Part shown: piece by piece, positions 1 through 6,601 of the stretch | How positions within the stretch are numbered: the stretch's first letter is position 1 | Layout of the letters: every line of letters starts with the position of its first letter | Origin: an uncultured Flavobacteriaceae bacterium | Lineage (GTDB): Bacteria > Bacteroidota > Bacteroidia > Flavobacteriales > Flavobacteriaceae | Reading direction: 5' to 3' | Assembly: GCA_937929935.1 (NCBI GenBank) | Contig: CALFUL010000025.1 | Coordinates: 1-55,282, forward strand | Length of the DNA stretch: 55,282 bases | Position numbers and translations under genes: made by a program | Notes under the pieces: generated by a model | Databases searched by the model: none | What the model was told of the DNA's origin: nothing | The model's input: the letters and a program-made list of their open reading frames with translations, nothing else

Positions 1-313
1 TACTTCTAAGAAAATCTTGAAGGCTATAGAAGAAAATCCACAAGAAAGTAGGAAAGAATGGTTGCTATGGATGTTTGAAAAAGCAGGACAGAAAAAGGGG
101 AATATTTCAAAATATCAATTCTGGCAACATAACAACAAACCAATAGAGCTTTGGAGTACGCCTGTTATAAAACAAAAATTAGATTATATTCATAATAATC
201 CTGTGTAAGCAGGTTTTGTGACCGAACCAATACAATGGAAATATAGTAGTGCAAGAAACATTGCCGAACAAGACCCCGCTTTCGAGATTGATGCTATTGG
301 TTTTTTGGGATAA
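1..313 (+). pseudogene. REP-associated (IS200/Y1-like) transposase remnant with in-frame stop
   Basis: This is the C-terminal part of a RAYT/IS200-type single-strand transposase; its 5' end is outside the window. From position 2 the frame reads through the family hallmark FWQHNNKPIELWS and the segment LDYIHNNPV, hits TAA at 206-208, and continues in the same frame as AGFVTEPIQWKYSSARN until TAA at 311-313. The family normally has a residue where the TAA lies, so this copy is probably inactive by nonsense mutation. The sequence just after it (about 341-369) can fold into an imperfect GC-rich hairpin, as expected at the end of such an element. Family call from motif recognition; the insertion boundary is inferred. 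Confidence 0.8.
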
Positions 314-340
314 ACGATGGAGATTTCATACTCGGATGGG

Positions 341-369
341 CACCCGTCACAGACGAGCGCTAGCGGGGG
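341..369 (+). mobile_element. Probable right-end hairpin of the RAYT-like element
   Basis: A short GC-rich stretch with complementary CCCG/CGGG and AGCGCT segments directly follows the transposase remnant, while the flanking DNA is AT-rich. RAYT elements act on such imperfect palindromes. It is immediately followed by the gspF-like remnant that starts near 410, so this marks the likely junction between element and target. Confidence 0.4.
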
Positions 370-409
370 AATACATAATCGAACGTTTTAATCAACAATA
401 TGCTATTAG

Positions 410-571
410 GTGCAACAAAAATCTAAACTACTTTCCACCCTTATGGAGCCAATAATTATTGCCGTCATTGGTATTTTTGTTGGTGTGATTTTAGTGTCAA
501 TGTACTTGCCGATGTTCAAGTTGAGTAATGTGGTATTTAAGAAACTAATCTTATTTAATAGAATTGTTTAG
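410..571 (+). pseudogene. C-terminal remnant of a type II secretion/pilus PilC-GspF protein
   Basis: From GTG 410, or ATG 443, the frame reads LLSTLMEPIIIAVIGIFVG followed by VILVSMYLPMFKLSNVV. This matches the last membrane helix and the conserved 'LEP...G..VG.....LP.F' end of GspF/PilC inner-membrane platform proteins. An upstream TAG at 407-409 closes the frame, so only about 40 residues of a protein of about 400 remain. The end of the readable frame overlaps the convergent gene at 551. The best explanation is that the preceding transposon interrupted a gspF-like gene whose 5' part lies left of the window. Family assignment rests on the motif only. Confidence 0.6.
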
Positions 572-1510
572 GAAGGAATTCGCATTGTCTTTATGTATTG
601 GAACATATGTCTTAATTATATAAGGCGTAATTTTTCGTAATGTTTGGCCCGTAACTGGATGCAAACCCGGGGCTGTAAAATACTCATATTCACTATCCTT
701 GTTTTTATAGTACCAAATCAAGGGTTTATTCTCTTCATTAAAAAATTCAAAGGCTGCATCGACCTCCACTTTTTTCATATTTTTTAATTTTATTTTGTCA
801 AATGGTTGTATCTCAGTTCCGAATTGTGATAATGGAGCTCTGTCACAAGAAATTGTTACATAGGTCGAATCAGCCCAGGTCATGCACTCAACCCCATTTA
901 GATTATTTTTTATAATATTTAAGGGCCAATTTTGAATGCCTAAAATTAGCATCGTCATTCCAAACGCCACGCTAATAGAAATTGTTATAATTCGCCGGCG
1001 CCTCTTCTTTTCTTTTTTTCTTTTGGCTTCCTCAAGTCTTCTTTTTCCTTCTCCATGTTTCTTCTTTTCTACTTTATCATTGGGCTCATCAATAATTTTG
1101 GTTTCAGATCTCTCTAATTCTTTTTCAAAAATTGAATTTTCAGGTTTTAAATACTCCTGTAATGGTCTTGGTTGAAAATTAATTAACCAACTAATAAGTT
1201 CTAAATTTTCATCACTTGTATCATTTGTCCTTCCTTTCAGAAAGTTAATTACAGGTATAAACTTATCCGCTTTTTCACTTTTCAACCCTTGAATATGCCT
1301 TCCTTTATCTTCTCCCACATTAAACTGAAAGAAGCGATTTAAAATAGAATCATCATTTTTTCCTTTCCTTCTATTCAGTAACCACAAGCAGGCCTCTCTT
1401 ATATTTTTACGAGTTGGATTTGCCAAGTAGCTACTCATTTCCCCACCTTTTTCCCTGTTATACTTTTCAATAACCTCTTTTTTATAGCTCTTACTTGTCT
1501 TTATTTCCAT
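551..1510 (-). CDS. Hypothetical single-pass membrane protein with basic coiled region
   Basis: A 319-residue protein of no family I recognise. Residues 1-120 are soluble and helix-rich. Residues 148-183 are extremely Lys/Arg/Glu-rich (coiled-coil or nucleic-acid-like charge pattern). One transmembrane helix follows at about 184-201, then a C-terminal domain of about 120 residues with beta character. The positive stretch directly before the helix predicts a cytoplasmic N-terminus and a periplasmic C-terminus. The ATG is followed by normal coding sequence, and the upstream side carries spaced ATTCCA repeats (1518-1572). Function unknown. Confidence 0.7.
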   Translation of the reverse strand: MEIKTSKSYKKEVIEKYNREKGGEMSSYLANPTRKNIREACLWLLNRRKGKNDDSILNRFFQFNVGEDKGRHIQGLKSEKADKFIPVINFLKGRTNDTSDENLELISWLINFQPRPLQEYLKPENSIFEKELERSETKIIDEPNDKVEKKKHGEGKRRLEEAKRKKEKKRRRRIITISISVAFGMTMLILGIQNWPLNIIKNNLNGVECMTWADSTYVTISCDRAPLSQFGTEIQPFDKIKLKNMKKVEVDAAFEFFNEENKPLIWYYKNKDSEYEYFTAPGLHPVTGQTLRKITPYIIKTYVPIHKDNANSFLNNSIK

Positions 1511-1517
1511 GGTTTGG

Positions 1518-1572
1518 TTGGAATTTTTGGAATTATTCTGGAATTCTTAGGAACTATTGGAATTCTTGGAAT
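1518..1572 (-). repeat. Degenerate short tandem repeat (ATTCCA units)
   Basis: On the minus strand about six copies of ATTCCA (one changed to GTTCCT) occur every 9-11 bases, directly upstream of the 319-residue gene. It may be slippage DNA or phased sites; the sequence alone does not distinguish these. Confidence 0.5.
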
Positions 1573-1820
1573 CACTTATAAAAATAACATTTTACCTCAT
1601 ATACATTTGCACTTAAGAATGATTCACTGTGCATTGCTAACATAGTATTTCTAGAAAAGTCATTCTTACGGAAATCTATAATGCGGCCGGTATTTGGCCA
1701 AATTGGAAAGTAGCTAAAAGCTGCCGCATAAGATTTCCACTTTCCAAAAAATCGGAGTACTCCAAACTCTAAGGGCTTGGTAAAAATGAATTCGAGAAAA
1801 TCTCGAACAGCCACTCCCAT
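1572..1820 (-). CDS. Uncertain 82-residue hypothetical protein
   Basis: An open frame of 82 codons rich in Phe, Tyr and Trp, with no signal peptide, recognised motif or obvious ribosome site. It lies upstream of the 319-residue gene on the same strand and opposite to the small lipoprotein gene at 1844. It may be a real small protein, the tail of a decayed gene, or chance. I see no family. Confidence 0.3.
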   Translation of the reverse strand: MGVAVRDFLEFIFTKPLEFGVLRFFGKWKSYAAAFSYFPIWPNTGRIIDFRKNDFSRNTMLAMHSESFLSANVYEVKCYFYK

Positions 1821-1843
1821 GTCAAATTTTTAAATCAAATAGT

Positions 1844-1999
1844 ATGAAAAAAGTAATGATAGCCGTAATGGCACTAGTTTTTAATATGTTTTTATTTTCT
1901 TGCTCAGAAGAGTCAATTGCAGACACTGAAACGCTCTACGAAACTCAGGCAACTGAGGGTGATGACGGGCAAGTTAAAGAAGAAAGAGAGGACGATTAA
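1844..1999 (+). CDS. Small lipoprotein (51 aa)
   Basis: A short gene encoding 51 residues. It has an N-terminal hydrophobic segment ending in FLFSCSEES, a lipobox with the cysteine near residue 20. A short acidic mature part follows (TQATEGDDGQVKEEREDD). The acidic stretch after the lipidated Cys resembles the surface-export signal of Bacteroidota lipoproteins, so it may be surface exposed. A strong intrinsic terminator follows at once (2018-2046), which supports a real monocistronic unit. Role unknown; similar tiny lipoproteins are common in Flavobacteriia. Confidence 0.7.
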   Translation: MKKVMIAVMALVFNMFLFSCSEESIADTETLYETQATEGDDGQVKEEREDD

Positions 2000-2017
2000 T
2001 TTCAAATGACTATTGTT

Positions 2018-2046
2018 AACCACACCAATTTATGGTGTGGTTTTTT
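2018..2046 (+). terminator. Intrinsic terminator after the small lipoprotein gene
   Basis: Perfect 9-bp stem AACCACACC / GGTGTGGTT with a 7-nt loop, followed by a T run. It separates the lipoprotein gene from the sensor kinase gene. Confidence 0.85.
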
Positions 2047-2081
2047 AATTTTCTTACTTTTAGGCAAAAGCTAAATGTAAA

Positions 2082-4013
2082 ATGTTTTATCGGGCAATAT
2101 TATTGTTTTTAATTTTTTTTTCGAGTTGTATTAACCCAAAAAAATCTCAATTTTCTGAATCTTCTAATAATCAGAGATTTTCTATTTTAGAAAAAAGTAA
2201 AAATAAAAAACTCAAATTATCGAATCGTTTTCACTTAATAGATAGTTTATTTAAACGCATTCAAAAATCTCCATTAGACTCCTTAGACCTTGCAATAATA
2301 GCTTATAAAAGCACTCTGCATTACAAATTAAATGAGAAAGACAGTTCGTTGTTTTATGATCATTATTTGCTTAAAAAGGCTTTGCAAGAAACAAATAACT
2401 ATTATTCAGGAAAGGCATACTTAAACATTGCTTTGCATTATGATGGTCATCAGAAAATTGATAGCGCTTTTTATTTCTACAATTTGTCTAAAAGACATTT
2501 TCAAAAGTTAAAAGACAGTAGTCAGGTGGGTAGACGTTTAATGAGTATGGGGTTAATTCAACAACATCAAAACGATTACTTTGGAAGTAAAGAGTCTATA
2601 ACTGAGGCTCTGCAATATTTAAACTCCAAAAAAGACTCTAAATATACTTCTTCCTCATATAATGCATTGGGAACAAATCATAGAAAACTTTTAAATTTTG
2701 AAGAGGCAATAAGATATTATTCATTAGCAATCAAAACCACTCAATCTAAAAAGGATAAGCTTATATATCAGAACAATTTAGCTGCTACATATATCGATGA
2801 GAAGCAATGTGATAAAGCAATTTCTTTGCTAACAAATATTGAAAAAGATGAATTATCAAGAAATAATCAAAGAGAATATGCTAGAGTGTTGGACAATTTG
2901 ACTTACGCTAAATGGTTGTCGGGCAAAAACATTAGAGAAGTGGTATTTCAAAAACCATTAAACTTAAGAAAACAAAACAACGATCAAAGAGGACAAATAG
3001 CCAGTTATACTCACCTAGGAGAATTTTATAGTAAAACCAATATTGTAAAAGCCACCTCTTATTTCGATTCGGTTATTCAATTATCGAAAACTATAAAAAT
3101 TCCAAGAGCAGAAAAAGATGCTCTAACGTTTTTAATGAAACTTAAACCTAAGAATATCAGCCTTCGCGACCGCTATATCTTTTTGCAAGACAGTTTGTAT
3201 AATCAAGAATTAAAAGTTAAAACCCAATTTGCTAAATACAAGTATGATGATAAGGTAATCCAAGAAGAAAATTTGAGGCTAGAAAAGGAAAATGCGGAGC
3301 AAGAACTAAAAGTAGCGAAACAACGAAATCAAAAAATACTTAGCTATACCATAGGCGTTCCTCTATTCTTAATCTTAGGGTTTTTAACCTATTTTTTCGT
3401 GCAACGTTCTAAACGACTAAAAAAAGAAAATAAGACCGCAAAATTAGAGGCCAATTATGAAACAGAAACAGAATTGTCTAGAAGACTACATGATGATTTT
3501 GGAGGCAAACTCAATCATGCCATGCTATTATTACAAAGTGATGTAAATAATGAAGAAGTGCTTAATATAGTAGACGAACTCTACAACCAAAGCCGCGACT
3601 TTTCTAGAGAAATTAATGATGTGGATACCGGTCCAAACTTCAAGAATTTTCTTGTTGGTATGATGGGTAACTATTGTAAAAACAGAAAACTAATGACTAC
3701 TGGAAGCACTGAAGTAGATTGGTTGAAATTATCCCCATTATCAAAGAAAACAGTATTTAAAGTGCTGCAAGAATTAATGATTAATATGCAGAGGCACAGT
3801 AATGCTACATTAATTTCAATTGTATTTGAGCAAACAAATAAAATTCTTAAAGTCACTTATGCTGATGATGGTGTTGGGGCTACAAAAGAGGAGTTAGATA
3901 TTAAAAATGGCTTATGGAATACAGAAAAGCGTATTAAAGCCATTGGTGGAACTATTATTTTTGATTCAGAGAAAGGACAAGGTTTTGAAGCCCGAATACA
4001 AATTCCGAATTAA
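2082..4013 (+). CDS. TPR-repeat sensor histidine kinase, NarL/DesK-type
   Basis: Two-component sensor kinase of 643 residues. The N-terminus is hydrophobic with a lipobox-like FFSSC (Cys16), so the sensor half is exported. Residues of about 90-350 form TPR-like helical repeats, a typical sensor module in Bacteroidota. A charged helix (about 385-420) leads into one membrane span at about 424-441. The cytoplasmic part has a HisKA_3-type H-box RRLHDDFGGKLNHAM with His470. A GHKL ATPase follows, with the N-box near 560-573 (ELMINMQRHSN) and the G1 box DDGVGA near 594. The cognate regulator starts 12 nt after the stop. This architecture normally phosphorylates LuxR/NarL-type regulators. The signal is unknown. 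Confidence 0.92.
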   Translation: MFYRAILLFLIFFSSCINPKKSQFSESSNNQRFSILEKSKNKKLKLSNRFHLIDSLFKRIQKSPLDSLDLAIIAYKSTLHYKLNEKDSSLFYDHYLLKKALQETNNYYSGKAYLNIALHYDGHQKIDSAFYFYNLSKRHFQKLKDSSQVGRRLMSMGLIQQHQNDYFGSKESITEALQYLNSKKDSKYTSSSYNALGTNHRKLLNFEEAIRYYSLAIKTTQSKKDKLIYQNNLAATYIDEKQCDKAISLLTNIEKDELSRNNQREYARVLDNLTYAKWLSGKNIREVVFQKPLNLRKQNNDQRGQIASYTHLGEFYSKTNIVKATSYFDSVIQLSKTIKIPRAEKDALTFLMKLKPKNISLRDRYIFLQDSLYNQELKVKTQFAKYKYDDKVIQEENLRLEKENAEQELKVAKQRNQKILSYTIGVPLFLILGFLTYFFVQRSKRLKKENKTAKLEANYETETELSRRLHDDFGGKLNHAMLLLQSDVNNEEVLNIVDELYNQSRDFSREINDVDTGPNFKNFLVGMMGNYCKNRKLMTTGSTEVDWLKLSPLSKKTVFKVLQELMINMQRHSNATLISIVFEQTNKILKVTYADDGVGATKEELDIKNGLWNTEKRIKAIGGTIIFDSEKGQGFEARIQIPN

Positions 4014-4025
4014 ATAGTACCTATT

Positions 4026-4691
4026 ATGTTTAAAAAAATACTTATTGCTGAAGATTTTCAAGATACAAACAAAGGCATTGTTGAAGCTTTAGAAAGTAGG
4101 CTTCAAATTGAAACAATTCAAGAAGAGCTATACTGTGACAAAGCGTATAATAGATTTAAAGTCGCTCATGAAAAGGGAGAGCCTTATGAATTATTGATTA
4201 CCGATTTAACGTTCAGCGAAAATCACGTGCCTAGAAAATTAACCTCTGGCAAGAAATTAATAGATGCTGTGAGAGCTGTTGATAAAAACATCAAGGTTAT
4301 TGTAAATTCTATGATTGATAATCCGACAGAAATTAACCCCCTATTTTCAGAACAAGAAATAAACGGGTATGTATGTAAAGGGCGTAATAGCTTAAATGAT
4401 TTGGTTAATGCCATTCAAGAAGTATATCAAAACAGAACCTTTGTTTCTCCGCAACTAAATTTAAATACGGCTGGCAGTGTTTTTGAAATGGATAAATATG
4501 ACCTCATGATTCTAAAAAACCTTGCCGATGGATTTACCAAAAAAGAAATTTCTGAAAAGCTCAAAAAACAAAATATCTCTCCAAATAGCGAAAGTACCAT
4601 TGATAAAAAAGTGAGCAAACTGTTTGATGAATTTGGAGCAAAGAATACTCACCACCTTATTGCTAAGTTGGTAAAGCTTGGTAAAATTTGA
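4026..4691 (+). CDS. Response regulator, receiver plus LuxR-type HTH
   Basis: A 221-residue response regulator paired with the preceding kinase. The receiver domain (1-130) has acidic residues Glu9/Asp10, phospho-acceptor Asp60 in LLITDLTF, Ser95 and the conserved Lys118. The C-terminal 70 residues contain a helix-turn-helix of the LuxR/NarL class (LADGFTKKEISEKL, then STIDKKVSKLFDEFG), somewhat divergent. Such regulators bind inverted repeats as dimers. Two identical-geometry palindromes occur at promoters just downstream (4734-4757 and 6013-6032), so it is the natural candidate regulator of the small gene at 4813 and of the operon at 6085. That link is inferred. Confidence 0.92.
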   Translation: MFKKILIAEDFQDTNKGIVEALESRLQIETIQEELYCDKAYNRFKVAHEKGEPYELLITDLTFSENHVPRKLTSGKKLIDAVRAVDKNIKVIVNSMIDNPTEINPLFSEQEINGYVCKGRNSLNDLVNAIQEVYQNRTFVSPQLNLNTAGSVFEMDKYDLMILKNLADGFTKKEISEKLKKQNISPNSESTIDKKVSKLFDEFGAKNTHHLIAKLVKLGKI

Positions 4692-4733
4692 CCATAAACT
4701 TCTTTTGATTTTTATAATACAAACAAATTTTAG

Positions 4734-4782
4734 TCCCTTACAGGTATCTGTAAGGGATTCTTCTTTTATGATCTTACGTTTG
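4734..4782 (+). promoter_or_regulatory. Palindromic operator and promoter upstream of the 4813 gene
   Basis: A perfect palindrome TCCCTTACAG-GTAT-CTGTAAGGGA (4734-4757) has its centre 29.5 nt upstream of a TAnnTTTG box (TACGTTTG, 4775-4782). The ATG follows at 4813. The same spacing recurs at 6013-6059. The hairpin is followed by a pyrimidine-rich tract, so it could also terminate the kinase-regulator transcript; both roles are possible. The centre falls near -41 from the predicted start, the usual position of a class-II activator. Confidence 0.6.
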
Positions 4783-4812
4783 GGGGATTGTTAATTCTAA
4801 AATAAAAATATT

Positions 4813-4971
4813 ATGGCGGTTAAACATACAGATGAGAATGGGAACGTTGAAGTCCATCAAGGAAGTAAAGGAGGAGTTACTGGTTGTGGTTTTGATACAA
4901 CGGATCACCCAAGTCATTGGGAAAATACTTCTAGCAGTATTACTTGCGACAAAAACGGCTGTAAAAACTAG
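4813..4971 (+). CDS. Small Cys/His-containing hypothetical protein (52 aa)
   Basis: A 52-residue protein beginning MAVKHTDENGNVEV. It has no signal peptide, is rich in Gly, Thr, Ser and His, and has three cysteines (GCGF, ITCDKNGCKN). It lies directly downstream of the kinase-regulator pair and has its own palindromic promoter. The spaced Cys and His residues could bind metal or form a disulfide, but no family is recognised. The ATG is preceded by an A-rich stretch, as usual in Bacteroidota. Confidence 0.6.
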   Translation: MAVKHTDENGNVEVHQGSKGGVTGCGFDTTDHPSHWENTSSSITCDKNGCKN

Positions 4972-5014
4972 CTTCTTAAGAAGAGAAAGTTAGCTTTTTC
5001 AAGCTTAATATTCT

Positions 5015-5070
5015 AGACCATCCTGCCGAAAAGAATGTTGGGGGGCAATCTTACTAGGTAGGTATGGTCT
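5015..5070 (+). other. Imperfect long hairpin, possible structured RNA
   Basis: AGACCAT (5015-5021) pairs with ATGGTCT (5064-5070). The stem extends inward through CCTGCC / GGTAGG with one bulge, giving 13 pairs around a loop of about 29 nt that contains a run of six G. No T run follows, so it does not look like an ordinary terminator. It sits in the 240-nt gap after the 52-residue gene. Confidence 0.35.
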
Positions 5071-5118
5071 CTAAAATCAGATAAGAATTTAAACACTAAC
5101 CATTAACTATAATTTTAC

Positions 5119-5211
5119 ATGAAACTATTTGCTATACTAATCATAGTGCTATCCATCTTGTTACCAAAAAGCAGTATAAGTTTGACACAATTAAAATTTA
5201 AGATTCTATAA
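5119..5211 (+). CDS. Very short signal-peptide-like ORF (30 aa)
   Basis: The ATG opens a 30-codon frame that is almost only a hydrophobic signal segment (MKLFAILIIVLSILLPKSS). It stops two bases before the next gene's ATG at 5214. It may be the start of a truncated secreted protein or a short leader or hydrophobic peptide. The close spacing would allow translational coupling to the 68-residue gene. Confidence 0.3.
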   Translation: MKLFAILIIVLSILLPKSSISLTQLKFKIL

Positions 5212-5213
5212 AA

Positions 5214-5420
5214 ATGGCCAAGTATTATGTAAATAACAATCCGCAGTCAAATGGTGATCATGAGGTTCATAATAGTGGATGCCCTTGGCTTAATCTTATT
5301 AACAGTAAAAAAGACTTAGGTTTTCATCTTAACTGTAAATCTGCTGTTCTTGAAGCCAAAAAAACGTATAAGCAATCAAACGGATGTGTTCATTGTTCTA
5401 ATGCATGTCATACTTCTTAA
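5214..5420 (+). CDS. Small Cys-rich hypothetical protein (68 aa)
   Basis: A 68-residue protein starting MAKYYVNNNPQSNGDHEVH. It has Cys23, Cys41, Cys58, Cys61 and Cys65, the last three arranged C-x2-C-x3-C, plus two histidines in DHEVH. This looks like a compact metal-binding or disulfide-stabilised fold. I recognise it as a type of small uncharacterised protein seen in Bacteroidota, but know no function. It has no signal peptide of its own. A TAnnTTTG-like box (TAAGTTTG, 5177-5184) lies about 30 nt upstream of the ATG and may be its promoter, which would leave the 30-codon ORF before it untranslated. Confidence 0.7.
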   Translation: MAKYYVNNNPQSNGDHEVHNSGCPWLNLINSKKDLGFHLNCKSAVLEAKKTYKQSNGCVHCSNACHTS

Positions 5421-5431
5421 ATATTGATAAT

Positions 5432-5521
5432 ATGAAAAAAATCAAATTATTTGTAACAGTAATTTTTTGCGCTGCATTGTTGAGTTTTAATCATTGCTTT
5501 GGGACAATGCCTGCTGTATAG
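5432..5521 (+). CDS. Very short signal-peptide-like ORF (29 aa)
   Basis: Frame MKKIKLFVTVIFCAALLSF... of 29 residues, stopping with TAG at 5519-5521 right after the hydrophobic stretch. It looks like the export signal of a secreted protein whose body has been lost, or a small hydrophobic peptide. It lies 11 nt after the Cys-rich gene. No family. Confidence 0.3.
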   Translation: MKKIKLFVTVIFCAALLSFNHCFGTMPAV

Positions 5522-5684
5522 AGTTTAGGGTTTGAAAAGTTCAATGTTATGCACGAATCGTGTTGTGAGAAATCAAACTATTGATAAAAATGGCTTAGCC
5601 TTAGTTGTACCCACAGAACCATAGCTTACAACTGGGCTTACTACATTAATTGAAAATTGATATATAAAACATAAAAATAAATCA

Positions 5685-5774
5685 ATGGAACATTTAACAA
5701 TAATATCATTAATCAGTTTGATATTATCCGCCTTAATAGCGTTGTATTATTTCATTGATCAACGTAAAAAATAA
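5685..5774 (+). CDS. Possible 29-aa single-pass membrane peptide
   Basis: ATG-initiated frame of 29 codons encoding one hydrophobic helix followed by FIDQRKK, a positively charged end typical of small membrane peptides. It is A-rich upstream and followed at once by the tRNA-like terminator block at 5769. Short length makes this uncertain. Confidence 0.3.
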   Translation: MEHLTIISLISLILSALIALYYFIDQRKK

Positions 5775-5816
5775 AAAACCAGCTAAAATTAGCTGATTTT
5801 CTTAGTAGCGGGAACT
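5769..5816 (-). repeat. Truncated copy of the tRNA-fMet 3' end and its terminator (candidate att site)
   Basis: Forty-eight bases match 11362-11409 with two differences. They comprise the tRNA terminator hairpin (AACCAGCTA stem) followed by the last bases of the tRNA gene (AGTAGCGGGAACT on the plus strand). Homology stops inside the T-arm region and the DNA continues as an SH3-like gene fragment. A tRNA 3' end left behind on the far side of an insertion is what integration at a tRNA gene produces. Orientation is the same as the intact tRNA. Confidence 0.7.
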
Positions 5817-5959
5817 TCTTATACTATTCTTGAAACATTGAATAAAAACCAAGAACTGATTTTTCTTGCAAGAAAAGGCAATTGGATAAAGGTAAAAGTT
5901 CATTCTTCAAAGACACTGGGCTTTGTCTATTATAAATATGTACTTCTATATAATTGAGA
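5809..5959 (+). pseudogene. Headless bacterial SH3-domain fragment
   Basis: The frame without a start codon reads GTSYTILETLNKNQELIFLA, then GNWIKVKVHSSKTLGFVYYK, and ends at TGA 5957-5959. This is the C-terminal two thirds of a bacterial SH3 (SH3_3) domain with its usual G-x-SYxVL, W-x-KV and G-x-V landmarks. The upstream half is replaced by the tRNA-3'-end copy at 5769-5816, so the junction has beheaded a gene. Assigned from motif pattern only. Confidence 0.55.
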
Positions 5960-6012
5960 GATTTTATTTAAGCTAAAGTTTAAAGAATTGCTATTAGCCA
6001 TTCTTTTTTTTG

Positions 6013-6059
6013 CTTTACAGATATCTGTAAGGTATTGTCTTCGAATGGGTTTAGGTTTG
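6013..6059 (+). promoter_or_regulatory. Palindromic operator and promoter of the TerB/vWA operon
   Basis: Palindrome CTTTACAG-ATAT-CTGTAAGG (6013-6032), followed by the box TAGGTTTG (6052-6059), with the first gene's ATG at 6085. The palindrome centre is 29.5 nt before the box, exactly as at 4734-4782. The base after the hairpin is not T-rich, which argues against a terminator here and for an operator. Probable class-II activator site for the adjacent response regulator (inferred). Confidence 0.6.
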
Positions 6060-6084
6060 ATGTGAAACCAAAAACCAGCTAAAA

Positions 6085-6315
6085 ATGGAATATAAAGTTA
6101 TCCCCTTTGTAGCATCAATTGACCAAAACAAAGGCACCTCTAAACATGTAGCTGAACAACTAGAAGAGATTGTTAAACATCACGCAAACGCAGGTTGGAA
6201 ATATTTAAGACTTGAAAGTGTAAGTACGTTTGTAAAGCCAGATAATGGGTGTTTCGGATTTGGTGGAAGAGCGGGCTATAATACAACGCGTCAAATGATT
6301 GTGTTTACTAAGTAA
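6085..6315 (+). CDS. DUF4177-like small protein
   Basis: A 76-residue protein beginning MEYKVIPFVASI. It has a central helix and the segment HANAGWKYLRLESV, then a Gly-rich turn, and ends in MIVFTK. This 'EYKV.P...GW......VF' pattern resembles the DUF4177 family and related small Bacteroidota proteins. No catalytic residues are visible. It is the first gene of a seven-gene run with gaps of 15 nt or less and has its own promoter upstream. The yidD ATG follows after 4 nt. Role unknown. Confidence 0.65.
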   Translation: MEYKVIPFVASIDQNKGTSKHVAEQLEEIVKHHANAGWKYLRLESVSTFVKPDNGCFGFGGRAGYNTTRQMIVFTK

Positions 6316-6319
6316 GGCA

Positions 6320-6601
6320 ATGCGAATACTACTCTTATCAGTGATCAGAAGCTATTGGTTCTTAATTCCTCCTAAGAAAAGAAACAAATGCCTTTTTAAA
6401 AAAAGTTGCTCACACTATGTGTTTGAAATCACAAAAGAAGATGGACTATTAAAAGGTCTAAAAGCGCTCCGTTACCGATTTAAACACTGTAGACCAGGTT
6501 ACTATATCATTAATAGTGAAGAAGGTAAATTCTTAATATCTGCCAGAAACCATGTTTTTGAGGCCTACAAAATTAATGACAATATTCTTAATTATGACTA
6601 A
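6320..6601 (+). CDS. yidD: YidD-like membrane-protein insertion efficiency factor
   Basis: A 93-residue protein of the YidD family, which assists membrane protein insertion with YidC. Visible marks are an N-terminal amphipathic helix (IRSYWFLIPP), the pair Cys24-x5-Cys30 (CLFKKSCSHYV), GLLKGLKALRYRF and HCRPGY with Cys57. The longer frame opens upstream at 6299, but ATG 6320 is preferred because it begins 4 nt after the preceding stop and matches the family N-terminus. The stop overlaps the next ATG (ATGACTAA), implying translational coupling. A core yidD normally sits with rnpA/yidC, so this is an accessory copy inside the operon. Confidence 0.85.
   Translation: MRILLLSVIRSYWFLIPPKKRNKCLFKKSCSHYVFEITKEDGLLKGLKALRYRFKHCRPGYYIINSEEGKFLISARNHVFEAYKINDNILNYD

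Noticed and set aside
249..455. 68-residue ORF
   Set aside because: Out of frame with the transposase remnant and crossing its end hairpin; no family pattern.
4813..5960. Integron-like cassette array of small genes
   Set aside because: No attC core sites (RYYYAAC/GTTRRRY pairs) and no integrase; the hairpin at 5015 does not repeat.
6066..6080. AAAACCAGCTAAAA just before the 6085 gene, equal to one arm of the tRNA terminator
   Set aside because: Only 14 AT-rich bases and no pairing arm; too short to call another tRNA-derived copy.
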